Below are positions 1 to 6,120 of a DNA stretch of 7,159 nucleotides, piece after piece. The position numbers and the translations under genes are program-made. The stretch lies in the NCBI GenBank assembly GCA_005880175.1, contig VBJR01000028.1, positions 9,756 to 16,914 of the forward strand. The letters are read 5' to 3'. Every line of letters starts with the position of its first letter. Position 1 is the stretch's first letter. Under the pieces are notes generated by a model. It was given only the letters and a program-made list of their open reading frames with translations, searched no databases and had not been told where the DNA came from. The stretch is from Chloroflexota bacterium (lineage in GTDB: Bacteria > Chloroflexota > Dormibacteria > Dormibacterales > Dormibacteraceae).

Positions 1-303
1 CGTGAAGACGTACGACAGGCCGTCCGGGGACACCGTCCAGCTCTTCGCCAGCAGGCCGACCACCTGCTGCTGCGGGTTGATCGTCGTCAGGCCCTGGTAG
101 ATCAGGCTGTCGATCTCCCGCTCGTTGTCGCCCTGCTCGAACAGCGGGTTGAGCGGGCCCGGGGTGCCGGCCACGGCCTCGACCACCTGGCCGCCCGACA
201 CCGGGCCGGTGCGGGCGATCGGCAGCGAGGACACGCCGGATTGGCATGCGCACAGCAGGAGGAGGGCGGCGACCGCCGCACCTCCCGAGAGAGCTCGGGT
301 CAC
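1..303 (-). CDS. Peptide-type ABC transporter substrate-binding lipoprotein (N-terminal part)
   Basis: This is the N-terminal 101 residues of an extracytoplasmic solute-binding protein of the family-5 type (oligopeptide/dipeptide binders); the rest lies beyond the left edge. Seen: GTG start, a short positively charged tip, a hydrophobic stretch (residues 9-19) and a lipobox LCAC with the lipidated Cys at residue 20. The mature part then reads GGQVVEAVAGTPGPLNPLFE (38-57), followed by DSLIYQGLTTINP and LLAKSWTVSPDGLSYVFT, the usual opening of this family. The Cys at the -2 position of the lipobox is less common. The GTG starts one base after the secG stop, with no clear Shine-Dalgarno sequence, so translation is probably coupled to secG. 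Inferred role: capture of peptides or a similar solute outside the membrane for an ABC importer. Substrate and permease partners are not visible. Family assignment is fairly sure, specificity unknown. Confidence 0.85.
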   Translation of the reverse strand, partial: MTRALSGGAAVAALLLLCACQSGVSSLPIARTGPVSGGQVVEAVAGTPGPLNPLFEQGDNEREIDSLIYQGLTTINPQQQVVGLLAKSWTVSPDGLSYVFT

Positions 304-304
304 G

Positions 305-559
305 CTACTGGTGGGAGTTGAGCCAGATGATCGCCAGGGAGGAGACGAAGAACGCGCCGGCGAGGACCCAGGTCGTGTAGAAGAGCTGCCGCTCCAGGCC
401 TCGCCTGGTCCGGTAGCCGCCACCGAGGCCGCCGTCGCCGCCGCCGATCGTTCCGCCGAGACCCGTCGCCTTGGGCGTCTGGAGCAGGACGCCGGCCATC
501 AGCAGGATCGCGATGGCCACCTCCACGATGGTCATCGCGTTTCGGATGGTGGTGATCAT
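305..559 (-). CDS. secG: Preprotein translocase subunit SecG
   Basis: SecG is the small non-essential membrane subunit of the SecYEG channel and assists SecA-driven protein export. The 84-residue product has the family layout: a first membrane segment (about residues 10-27, ending in the conserved VLLQ), a glycine-rich loop (GLGGTIGGGDGGLGGG, 33-48), the basic YRTRRGLE stretch (49-56), and a second membrane segment (about 61-80). Length is normal for bacteria with short SecG. I chose the ATG at 559 because no other start lies upstream in frame. An alternative ATG at residue 9 would leave almost nothing before the first membrane segment. No good Shine-Dalgarno sequence precedes either start. 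The gene follows a hairpin after the sod gene and is directly followed by a secreted lipoprotein gene. secG after tpi is conserved in many Gram-positive-type genomes; here gpmA and sod lie between them. Confidence 0.92.
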   Translation of the reverse strand: MITTIRNAMTIVEVAIAILLMAGVLLQTPKATGLGGTIGGGDGGLGGGYRTRRGLERQLFYTTWVLAGAFFVSSLAIIWLNSHQ

Positions 560-570
560 GGAACCCGGGA

Positions 571-576
571 AGTTTA
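571..576 (-). promoter_or_regulatory. Possible -10 element for secG
   Basis: TAAACT on the minus strand matches the -10 consensus TATAAT at four of six positions, including the key first two bases and the last T. It lies 11 bases before the secG ATG, so a transcript from it would have almost no leader, which would fit the lack of a Shine-Dalgarno sequence at secG. It also immediately follows the sod hairpin and could instead be just the T-poor tail of that terminator. I see no convincing -35 box because the hairpin occupies that position. Weak call. Confidence 0.22.
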
Positions 577-609
577 CACCCCTCCCCCGCGCGGGGCGGG
601 AGAGGGGTG
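577..609 (-). terminator. GC-rich hairpin after the sod gene
   Basis: On the minus strand, CACCCCTCTCCC (609-598) pairs with GGGGGAGGGGTG (588-577) in a 12-base-pair stem with one G-T wobble and a 9-base loop. It begins 7 bases after the sod TAA stop. The sequence after the stem, TAAACTT, has no real T run, so it may be a weak intrinsic terminator, an mRNA 3'-end stabiliser, or a member of a dispersed palindromic repeat. It separates sod from secG. Confidence 0.6.
580..594. repeat. 15-base repeat, copy 1 (secG upstream)
   Basis: CCCTCCCCCGCGCGG occurs here and again, identically and in the same orientation, at 6021-6035 upstream of whiA. This copy forms one arm and the loop of the sod hairpin. 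The shared word is low-complexity and GC-rich, so the match may be chance, but both copies sit in the rare intergenic stretches and 20-26 bases upstream of a leftward start. Confidence 0.4.
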
Positions 610-616
610 CAGCTCC

Positions 617-1225
617 TTATCTCGCGCTCGCCAGGCGCTCGTTGACCGCCGCCCAGTTCACGGTGTTCCACCAGGCGCCCACGTAGTCCGGGCGCTTGTT
701 CTGGTACTTCAGGTAGTACGCGTGCTCCCAGACGTCCACGCCCAGGATCGGCACGCCGCCGCCGCTGATCGGGTTGTCCTGGTTCGGGAAGCCCTTGATC
801 GTGAGCTTGCCGCCGGACAGGAACGCCCAGCCCCAGCCGCTGCCGAACTGGCCGACCGCGGCCTTGCTCAGCCCGTCCTTGAACGAGGCGAAGTCCCCGA
901 ACGCGTCGTTGATCGCGTCCGCGATCGCGCCGGTCGGGTCGCCCCCGCAGTCGGGGCCCATGATCTCCCAGAAGATCGAGTGGTTGAGGTGGCCGCCGCC
1001 GTTGTTGCGCACGACGGTCCGGATGTCCTCGGGGATCGCGTCCAGGTCGCTCAGCAGCTCCTCGACGGTCTTGCTGCCGAGCTCGGGGTGGTTCTCGATC
1101 GCCCCGTTGAGGTTGTTGACGTACGTGGCGTGGTGCCGGTCGTGGTGGATCTCCATGGTCCGCGCATCGATGTGCGGCTCGAGCGCGTCGAAGGCGTAGG
1201 GCAGCGGGGGCAGGACAAAGGCCAT
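617..1225 (-). CDS. sodA: Superoxide dismutase, Mn-type (Fe/Mn family)
   Basis: Converts superoxide to oxygen and hydrogen peroxide in the cytoplasm. The 202-residue product is full length for the Fe/Mn family. The four expected metal ligands are present: H27 in EIHHDRHH, H82 in [16 protein letters not shown], and D164 and H168 in the signature DVWEHAYY. The second-sphere glutamine comes from the C-terminal half (FPNQDNP, Q149), while the N-terminal half has glycines (NNGGGH) where Fe enzymes carry Ala-Gln. This favours manganese, although metal use cannot be proven from sequence. No signal peptide is present. The ATG at 1225 has GGAGG eight bases upstream. The gene follows gpmA by 49 bases with no visible terminator between them, so read-through from the glycolytic operon is likely, and it ends in a hairpin. 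Its position inside a glycolysis-secG cluster is unusual. Confidence 0.95.
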   Translation of the reverse strand: MAFVLPPLPYAFDALEPHIDARTMEIHHDRHHATYVNNLNGAIENHPELGSKTVEELLSDLDAIPEDIRTVVRNNGGGHLNHSIFWEIMGPDCGGDPTGAIADAINDAFGDFASFKDGLSKAAVGQFGSGWGWAFLSGGKLTIKGFPNQDNPISGGGVPILGVDVWEHAYYLKYQNKRPDYVGAWWNTVNWAAVNERLASAR

Positions 1226-1274
1226 CTCTCGAACCTCCGTGAAGAAGAAAGGGTGCTCTTCGACTGTAATGAAA

Positions 1275-2021
1275 CTACCGCCGGCCCTGGTTCCGGACCG
1301 CCTCGATCGAGGCCGCGGCGGCCTTGGGGTCGAGGTACTCGCCGCCCCGCTGGAGGGGCCGAAGGTCCGCGTCCAGCTCGTACAGGAGCGGGATGCCGGT
1401 CGGGATGTTCAGGCCGACGATGTCCTCGTCGGAGATCTGGTCGAGGTGCTTGACCAGCGCCCGCAGCGAGTTGCCGTGGGCCGAGACGAGCACCACGCGG
1501 CCCGCTCGCAGGTCGGGCACGATCCCGTCGTACCAGTACGGCAGCATGCGCGCCACCACGTCCTTCAGGCACTCGCTGCGCGGCCGCAGCTCGGGCGGGA
1601 GGCCGGCGTAGCGGGGATCGCGGGCCTCGCTCTCCAGCGCCTCGCCCTCCAGCGGCGGCGGCGGGGTGTCGTACGAGCGGCGCCAGAGCATGAACTGCTC
1701 CTCGCCGTACCGCTCGAGCGTCTGCCGCTTGTTCTTCCCCTGCAGCGCACCGTAGTGGCGCTCGTTCAGCCGCCACGACCGCCGGACCGGGATCCAGTGC
1801 CGGCCGCAGATGTCGAGCGCGACGTCCGAGGTGCGGATGGCGCGGCGCAGGACGGACGTGTGCAGGACGTCGGCCAGCAGCCCGCGGTCGCGCAGCAGCT
1901 CGCCCGCTCGCTTCGCCTCGGCCTCGCCGGTCGCGGAGAGGCCGACGTCCACCCAGCCGGTGAACAGGTCCAGGGCGTTCCACTCGCTCTCGCCGTGGCG
2001 GAGCAGCAGCAGCCTCGTCAT
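1275..2021 (-). CDS. gpmA: 2,3-bisphosphoglycerate-dependent phosphoglycerate mutase
   Basis: Interconverts 3-phosphoglycerate and 2-phosphoglycerate in glycolysis and gluconeogenesis through a phosphohistidine intermediate. The 248-residue protein matches the cofactor-dependent GpmA group in length. Visible motifs are LRHGESEWN with the phosphorylated H9, [13 protein letters not shown] (20-32), [12 protein letters not shown] (87-98) with catalytic E87, and [14 protein letters not shown] with H182. The spacing of H9, E87 and H182 is that of true GpmA enzymes rather than general histidine phosphatases. The start is fixed by an ATGA overlap with the tpiA stop, which implies translational coupling. 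The longer frame continuing upstream of this ATG in the same phase is a shadow of tpiA. gpmA extends the gap-pgk-tpi operon by one glycolytic step. It is followed by sod after 49 bases. Confidence 0.95.
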   Translation of the reverse strand: MTRLLLLRHGESEWNALDLFTGWVDVGLSATGEAEAKRAGELLRDRGLLADVLHTSVLRRAIRTSDVALDICGRHWIPVRRSWRLNERHYGALQGKNKRQTLERYGEEQFMLWRRSYDTPPPPLEGEALESEARDPRYAGLPPELRPRSECLKDVVARMLPYWYDGIVPDLRAGRVVLVSAHGNSLRALVKHLDQISDEDIVGLNIPTGIPLLYELDADLRPLQRGGEYLDPKAAAASIEAVRNQGRR

Positions 2022-2797
2022 CTCTCTGGCGCCTCCACGCTCGCCACCGCGCCGATCATCGTCGAGAACTCCTCCACCTTGAGGCTGGCGCCGCCGACCA
2101 GGCAGCCGTCGCAGCTGTCCAGCTCCACGTACGACGTCACGTTGGCCGCGTTGACGCTGCCCCCGTACAGCACCCGCACCCGGCCGGCGGCCTCGGCGCC
2201 GAACGCCTCGTCCAACCGCCGCCGGATCACGTCCATCGTCGCCCCGGCGTGGGCGGGGTCGGCGTTGCGGCCGGTCCCGATCGCCCAGACGGGCTCGTAC
2301 GCGATGACCAGCCGGTCCACGACGTCCGCGGTCAGCGGCTGCAGCGCCGCCGAGAGCTGCCGGCGGCACACGGTCTCGGTCTGGCCGGAGTCGAGCTCGT
2401 CCTCGCGCTCGCCGATGCAGACGATCACGCTCAGGCCGAACTCCAGCGCCGCCACGGCCTTGTGGGCCACCTGCTGGTCGGTCTCGCCGAAGCGGGCGCG
2501 CCGCTCCGAGTGGCCCGTGATCACCCAGCCGCACCAGCCCGCGAGCATGGCGGCCGACACCTCGCCGGTGTACGCGCCCGACCGCTCCCAGTAGCAGTCC
2601 TGGGCGCCCAGCCCGACGCCGGTGCCCTCGAGCACGCCGGCGACCGGCACCAGCCAGCAGAACGGCGGGAAGACGGCCACGTCCACGTGCTCGGCGTCGG
2701 CCTGGGCGGCCGGCGTCATGCCCCGCGCCAGCGCCACCGCGTCGGCCTGCGTGACCGGGTTCATCTTCCAGTTCCCGGCGAGCAGCGGCCTACGCAT
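2018..2797 (-). CDS. tpiA: Triosephosphate isomerase
   Basis: Interconverts dihydroxyacetone phosphate and glyceraldehyde 3-phosphate in the cytoplasm. The 259-residue TIM barrel carries all catalytic residues: N9 and K11 in AGNWKMN, H96 in TGHSERR, and E168 in [11 protein letters not shown], which also forms the closing loop 6. The phosphate-binding turns YGGSVN (211-216) and LVGGASL (233-239) are present. Length is normal (about 250). The ATG lies inside the end of pgk: the two genes overlap by eight bases (2790-2797). The 3' end overlaps gpmA by ATGA. Both overlaps indicate a tightly coupled polycistronic message. Nothing odd is seen in the active site. Confidence 0.97.
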   Translation of the reverse strand: MRRPLLAGNWKMNPVTQADAVALARGMTPAAQADAEHVDVAVFPPFCWLVPVAGVLEGTGVGLGAQDCYWERSGAYTGEVSAAMLAGWCGWVITGHSERRARFGETDQQVAHKAVAALEFGLSVIVCIGEREDELDSGQTETVCRRQLSAALQPLTADVVDRLVIAYEPVWAIGTGRNADPAHAGATMDVIRRRLDEAFGAEAAGRVRVLYGGSVNAANVTSYVELDSCDGCLVGGASLKVEEFSTMIGAVASVEAPER

Positions 2798-3959
2798 CTC
2801 TGAGCACCGCGACGCCCGGCAGCTCGCGTCCTTCCATGTACTCCAGGGTGGCGCCGCCGCCCGTGGAGACGTGCGAGAAGCGGCCGGCCAGGCCGAGCGC
2901 CTCGACCGCCGCCGCCGTATCGCCGCCGCCGACCAGCGAGTAGGCGCCGGACGCGGCCACCGCCTCGCCCACCGCCCGCGTGCCGGCGGCGAACTCGGGG
3001 ATCTCGAACACCCCGACCGGACCGTTCCAGACGACCGTGCCCGCGCCGCGCAGCGACTCGCCGAACCGGTCCACCGTGTCCGGCCCGACGTCCAGGATCA
3101 TCCAGCCCGCCTCGACCGCGTCCACCGGGCGGACCGCGGTCTCCTGGCCCGGCTCCATCGCCCGCGCGCAGACGGCGTCGACCGGCAGGACGAGCTTGCC
3201 GTCGCCCTCCTGCTCGACCTCGCGCGCGGTGTCCAGCGCCCCGTCCTCGACGAAGCTGGCCCCGACCTCGCGGCCCTGCGCCTTGAAGAACGTGTTGGCC
3301 ATCGCGCCGCCGATCAGCAGGGCGTCCACCTTGGGCAGCAGGAAGCGGAGCACGTCGGCCTTCGTCGAGACCTTGGCCCCGCCCACGATCGCGACCAGCG
3401 GCCGCCGCGGCTGGTCCAGGGCGCGGTGCAGCGCCTCCAGCTCGGCCAGCATCAGGAGCCCGGCGTACGCCGGCAGGTGCTCCGCCACGCCCACGACGGA
3501 GGCGTGGGCCCGGTGCGAGGCCGCGAACGCGTCGTTGACGTACACGTCCCCGAGCGCGGCCAGGTCGCGGGCGAACCCGGGGTCGTTCGCCTCGTCCCCG
3601 GGGTGGAAGCGGACGTTCTCCAGGAGCACGACGTCGCCCTCGGCCATCCGCTCGACCGCCCGCCCGGCGGGCTCGCCGACGCAGTCCTCGGCGAAGCCGA
3701 CCGGCCGCCCGAGCAGCTCCGCGAGCCGGGCCGCGACCGGCCGCAGCGACAGCTCCGGCACGGGGCGCCCCTTGGGCCGGCCCAGGTGCGACATGACGAC
3801 GACGCGGGCGCCGCGCCGCCTCAGGTCGTCCAGGGTGGCGAGGGCGGCCCGCACGCGCGTGTCGTCGGAGATCGCGCCGTCCTTCAGCGGCACGTTCAGG
3901 TCCTCGCGGACGAGCACCCGCTGCCCGCGCAGGTCCAGTCCCTGATAGGAAGCCTTCAC
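2790..3959 (-). CDS. pgk: Phosphoglycerate kinase
   Basis: Transfers phosphate from 1,3-bisphosphoglycerate to ADP, the first ATP-forming step of glycolysis. The 389-residue protein has the two-domain layout. The N-terminal substrate domain shows [11 protein letters not shown] (18-28), DDTRV (32-36) and SHLGRPKG (57-64). The C-terminal nucleotide domain shows GGAKVSTK (193-200), [16 protein letters not shown] (214-229), WNGPVGVFE (311-319), GGGDTAAA (344-351) and [13 protein letters not shown] (365-377). The first motif reads RED where many homologues have RVD; the substrate-binding Asp and Asn remain. The start is GTG, six bases after the gap stop. A short AGGA overlaps that stop codon, so initiation probably depends on ribosomes finishing gap. 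The 3' end overlaps tpiA by eight bases. Confidence 0.97.
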   Translation of the reverse strand: MKASYQGLDLRGQRVLVREDLNVPLKDGAISDDTRVRAALATLDDLRRRGARVVVMSHLGRPKGRPVPELSLRPVAARLAELLGRPVGFAEDCVGEPAGRAVERMAEGDVVLLENVRFHPGDEANDPGFARDLAALGDVYVNDAFAASHRAHASVVGVAEHLPAYAGLLMLAELEALHRALDQPRRPLVAIVGGAKVSTKADVLRFLLPKVDALLIGGAMANTFFKAQGREVGASFVEDGALDTAREVEQEGDGKLVLPVDAVCARAMEPGQETAVRPVDAVEAGWMILDVGPDTVDRFGESLRGAGTVVWNGPVGVFEIPEFAAGTRAVGEAVAASGAYSLVGGGDTAAAVEALGLAGRFSHVSTGGGATLEYMEGRELPGVAVLRDA

Positions 3960-3965
3960 CGGGTC

Positions 3966-4976
3966 CTACAGCCGCTCGGCCATGTACGTGATCAGGTCGA
4001 CCATGCGGCAGCTGAAGCCCCACTCGTTGTCGTACCAGGACACGACCTTGGCCGAGCGGTCGCCCAGCATCAGCGTCGCGGGCGCGTCCACGATCGACGA
4101 GTGGGGGTCGTTCTTGAAGTCGGACGACACCAGCTCCTCGTGGCTGACGGCCAGGATCCCCTTCAGGTCCCCGCTGGCCGCCTCCTCGAACGCGGCGTTG
4201 ATCTCCTCGACCGTCGTCGCCCGGCCCAGCTCGACGCTCAGGTCCACGACCGACACGTCCAGCACGGGGACCCGGAACGACATGCCGACGAACTTGCCGG
4301 TCAGCTCAGGCAGCACCTCCGCCACCGCCCGGTTGGCGCCGGTCGACGTCGGGATGATGTTGTCCGCCGCCGCCCGGGCCCGGCGCAGGTCCTTGTGCGG
4401 GAGGTCCTGCAGCCGCTGGTCGGCGGTGTACGCGTGGATCGTCGTCATCATGCCGCGGTCGATCCCGAAGTGCTCGTTCAGGACCTTGGCCAGCGGCACG
4501 AAGCAGTTGGTCGTGCAGCTGCCGTTGGAGATGACCGTGTGCTTCTCCGGGTCGTAGCCGCGGTGGTTGACGCCCATCACGACCGTGTAGTCCTGGTTGG
4601 TCGCGGGCGCCGAGATGATCACCTTGCGCGCCCCGCCCTTGTCGATGTGCACGCGGGCCTTGCTGGCGTCCGTGAACAGGCCCGTGGACTCGACGACGAT
4701 GTCCACGCCCAGGTCGCGCCACGGCAGGTCGCCCGGGTCGCGCTGGGAGAGGAACTTGACCGTCCGGCCGTCCACCCCGATCTCGTTGCCCCTGGCCTGC
4801 ACCGCCGGCTCGAACGTGCCCAGGGCGGTGTCGTGCTTGAGCAGGTGCGCGAAGGTGCCGGCGTCGCCCAGGTCGTTGACGGCGACCACCTCGATGTCCC
4901 GGTTGAGCTGGTACGCCGCGCGGAAGATGTTCCGGCCGATCCGGCCGAACCCGTTGATACCTACCCGAACTGACAT
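3966..4976 (-). CDS. gap: Type I glyceraldehyde-3-phosphate dehydrogenase
   Basis: Oxidises and phosphorylates glyceraldehyde 3-phosphate to 1,3-bisphosphoglycerate with NAD(P). The 336-residue protein has an N-terminal Rossmann fold (VGINGFGRIGRN, 5-16), an acidic residue at the end of the second strand (VNDLGD, 33-38) that favours NAD, catalytic C154 in SCTTNC, H181 in TTIHAYTADQ, the phosphate loop PTSTGANRAV (209-218) and the C-terminal YDNEW motif (315-319). Departures from the usual consensus are SNG for SNA before the catalytic SCTTNC, FVP for LAP after it, VLDVSVVDL in place of PTPNVSVVDL-like sequence, and WGFSCR for WGYSNR. None removes a catalytic residue. The ATG at 4976 has GGAGG seven bases upstream. 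gap leads the operon gap-pgk-tpiA-gpmA. It lies 88 bases from whiA, from which a hairpin separates it; I found no convincing promoter in that gap. Confidence 0.97.
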   Translation of the reverse strand: MSVRVGINGFGRIGRNIFRAAYQLNRDIEVVAVNDLGDAGTFAHLLKHDTALGTFEPAVQARGNEIGVDGRTVKFLSQRDPGDLPWRDLGVDIVVESTGLFTDASKARVHIDKGGARKVIISAPATNQDYTVVMGVNHRGYDPEKHTVISNGSCTTNCFVPLAKVLNEHFGIDRGMMTTIHAYTADQRLQDLPHKDLRRARAAADNIIPTSTGANRAVAEVLPELTGKFVGMSFRVPVLDVSVVDLSVELGRATTVEEINAAFEEAASGDLKGILAVSHEELVSSDFKNDPHSSIVDAPATLMLGDRSAKVVSWYDNEWGFSCRMVDLITYMAERL

Positions 4977-5025
4977 GCAGCATCCTCCGAACGGATTTGC
5001 GCGGCGCGACGGCGCCGGGGAAACA

Positions 5026-5053
5026 GCCCCGCCCGGCTCAGCCTGGGCGGGGC
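5026..5053 (-). terminator. Hairpin between whiA and gap
   Basis: GCCCCGCCCGG and CTGGGCGGGGC form an 11-base-pair stem (one G-T pair) with a 6-base loop, starting 11 bases beyond the whiA stop on the minus strand. It is followed by CTGTTTCC, only a short T run. It could be a weak terminator or attenuator of read-through from whiA into gap, or an mRNA processing/stabilising structure for the glycolytic message. The perfect GC stem in the one sizeable gap of the leftward cluster supports a real function. Confidence 0.65.
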
Positions 5054-5064
5054 CGGTAGAAAGG

Positions 5065-5994
5065 CTACGCCAGGTGAGCTCCCACGGCGGCGGGGACCCG
5101 GGCCTCCGCGTACTCCTCGTTCTCCTCGGCGATCTCGACCAGCCGGCGCAGCCGGTGGTTGACCGCGGACTTGGAGAGCCGCATGCGGAGGGCGAGCTCG
5201 GCCAGGTTCAGCTCCGGGTGGGCGCGCCGGGCCTGGGCGACCTCGCGCAGGGCGGGCGACATCTCGGCCAGCCGGCCGCAGCGCTCGAGCTGCTCGATGG
5301 CCGCCACCTGCCGCATCGCCGAGCCGATCGTCTTGTCGATGTTCGCGGTCTCGAAGTTGAGCCGGCGGTTCACCTGGCCCGAGACCTCGCGCACGACGCG
5401 CACGTTCTCGAACTCCATCACCGCGCGAGAGGCGCCCATCAGCGACAGCATGCGGACGATGCCGTCCCCATCCTTCACATAGAGAAGCTGGTGGCCGGCC
5501 CGCTCGGTCACGCCGGCGCGCACGCCCTGCTCCTTGAGCAGCTCGGCGAGCTTGGCGGCCCAACCGGGCGTCGGCAGCACCATCTCCAGGTGGTACCGCG
5601 CGTTCGGCGCGTTCACGGAGCCGCAGCCCATGAACAGGCCGCGCAGCATCGCCTTGCGGTCGCAGGCGGATTCCGGGCACGCCCCCGTGGCGCCCTGGGC
5701 GAAGTGCTGCTCGAGGGCCCGCGGTAATGGCAGCTCGATGAAGAACGTCATCTGCTTGGCGCTCTTGGCCGCCTGGTACTTGGCCTCGATGCCGCCCAGC
5801 AGCCGCGCCAGCCGGACCACCTTCCGCGCCGCGGTGTTGCGGAGCAACGGAAAGTATGCGGCCCGGCTGTCGCCGCTGCGAATAAGACGGCCACGCGACG
5901 AGTAGAAGATCCCGAGCAGCTCGCTCAGCTGACAGCAGGGACGCGCGGGGGTCAGTCCCGCGAGCTCGCTCTTGACTTCGGCTGCGAATGAGAT
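5065..5994 (-). CDS. whiA: WhiA DNA-binding protein, apparent ATC start
   Basis: WhiA is a DNA-binding protein of Gram-positive-type bacteria. It is a sporulation-division transcription factor in Streptomyces and is linked to division elsewhere. The 309-residue reading has the family layout. Its N-terminus is (M)SFAAEVKSELAGL with RPCCQLSELLG (18-28). A degenerate homing-endonuclease-like (LAGLIDADG) domain follows, with RKAMLRGLFMGCGSVN (113-128), YHLEM (134-138) and NFETANIDKT (213-222). The C-terminal helix-turn-helix covers about residues 261-286 (LNLAELALRMRLSKSAVNHR). The family N-terminus begins at ATC (5994-5992), with GGAGGTGAT six bases before it. No ATG, GTG or TTG occurs in this frame between the in-frame stop at 6046-6048 and TTG at 5847, which would lose 49 conserved residues. 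An ATC start is my inference; a one-base sequence error is the alternative. The family identification is secure. Confidence 0.9.
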   Translation of the reverse strand: MSFAAEVKSELAGLTPARPCCQLSELLGIFYSSRGRLIRSGDSRAAYFPLLRNTAARKVVRLARLLGGIEAKYQAAKSAKQMTFFIELPLPRALEQHFAQGATGACPESACDRKAMLRGLFMGCGSVNAPNARYHLEMVLPTPGWAAKLAELLKEQGVRAGVTERAGHQLLYVKDGDGIVRMLSLMGASRAVMEFENVRVVREVSGQVNRRLNFETANIDKTIGSAMRQVAAIEQLERCGRLAEMSPALREVAQARRAHPELNLAELALRMRLSKSAVNHRLRRLVEIAEENEEYAEARVPAAVGAHLA

Positions 5995-6000
5995 GGCGCC

Positions 6001-6009
6001 ATCACCTCC
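6001..6009 (-). promoter_or_regulatory. Strong Shine-Dalgarno sequence deciding the whiA start
   Basis: GGAGGTGAT on the minus strand is complementary over nine bases to the usual 3' end of 16S rRNA. It is followed by GGCGCC and then the ATC codon that corresponds to the conserved WhiA methionine. The only ordinary starts nearby (GTG at 6005-6003, ATG at 6002-6000) lie inside this element, out of frame, and too close to it to use it. Confidence 0.75.
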
Positions 6010-6020
6010 GGCGTGGACTG

Positions 6021-6035
6021 CCCTCCCCCGCGCGG
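6021..6035. repeat. 15-base repeat, copy 2 (whiA leader)
   Basis: Identical to 580-594 (CCCTCCCCCGCGCGG). Here it lies in the putative whiA leader and lacks the complementary arm that makes the first copy a hairpin; only the internal CCGCGCGG palindrome remains. It could be chance in GC-rich DNA, or a remnant of a dispersed element. Confidence 0.4.
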
Positions 6036-6042
6036 CTGGTCC

Positions 6043-6072
6043 AGTCTAGTCACCGGGTCCCATCCATGCCAA
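6043..6072 (-). promoter_or_regulatory. Candidate sigma-70-type promoter for whiA
   Basis: On the minus strand TTGGCA (6072-6067) matches the -35 consensus at five of six positions. TAGACT (6048-6043) matches the -10 consensus at four of six, with a spacer of 18 bases. It would start transcription near 6036 and give a leader of about 40 bases containing the strong Shine-Dalgarno sequence. This is the best candidate in the divergent gap; it rests on pattern matching only. Confidence 0.45.
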
Positions 6073-6105
6073 GCCAATTCGGTCAAGGTTTCTTGAGCGC
6101 TGCGC

Positions 6106-6111
6106 GATAAT
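6106..6111 (+). promoter_or_regulatory. Candidate -10 box for the E1 genes, leaderless arrangement
   Basis: GATAAT matches TATAAT at five of six positions and ends nine bases before the ATG at 6121. Transcription from it would begin at or just before the start codon. No Shine-Dalgarno sequence precedes that ATG (CGGCTGACG), which agrees with a leaderless message. No good -35 box is seen at the right distance. Confidence 0.45.
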
Positions 6112-6120
6112 CGGCTGACG

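Noticed and set aside
125..1453. 442-codon plus-strand open frame across the lipoprotein, secG and sod genes
   Set aside because: It runs antisense to three recognisable genes and through the hairpin between sod and secG, with biased composition and no domain.
2022..2534. Extension of gpmA upstream, giving a 419-residue protein
   Set aside because: The part above 2021 is the out-of-phase shadow of tpiA. The ATG at 2021, in an ATGA overlap, gives the normal GpmA length and N-terminus [15 protein letters not shown].
2622..4973. 783-codon open frame on the plus strand
   Set aside because: It lies antisense to tpiA, pgk and gap, all of which have full sets of catalytic motifs. Its Arg/Asp/Val/His-rich composition is that of an antisense shadow in GC-rich coding DNA, and it matches no family.
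4306..4983. Alternative minus-strand ATG at 4983 just above gap
   Set aside because: It is out of frame with gap, lies too close to the GGAGG, and opens a proline/arginine-rich shadow frame.
5065..5847. whiA starting at TTG 5847 (260 residues)
   Set aside because: This would drop 49 residues that match the conserved WhiA N-terminus. The TTG codes for an internal Leu and has no Shine-Dalgarno sequence.
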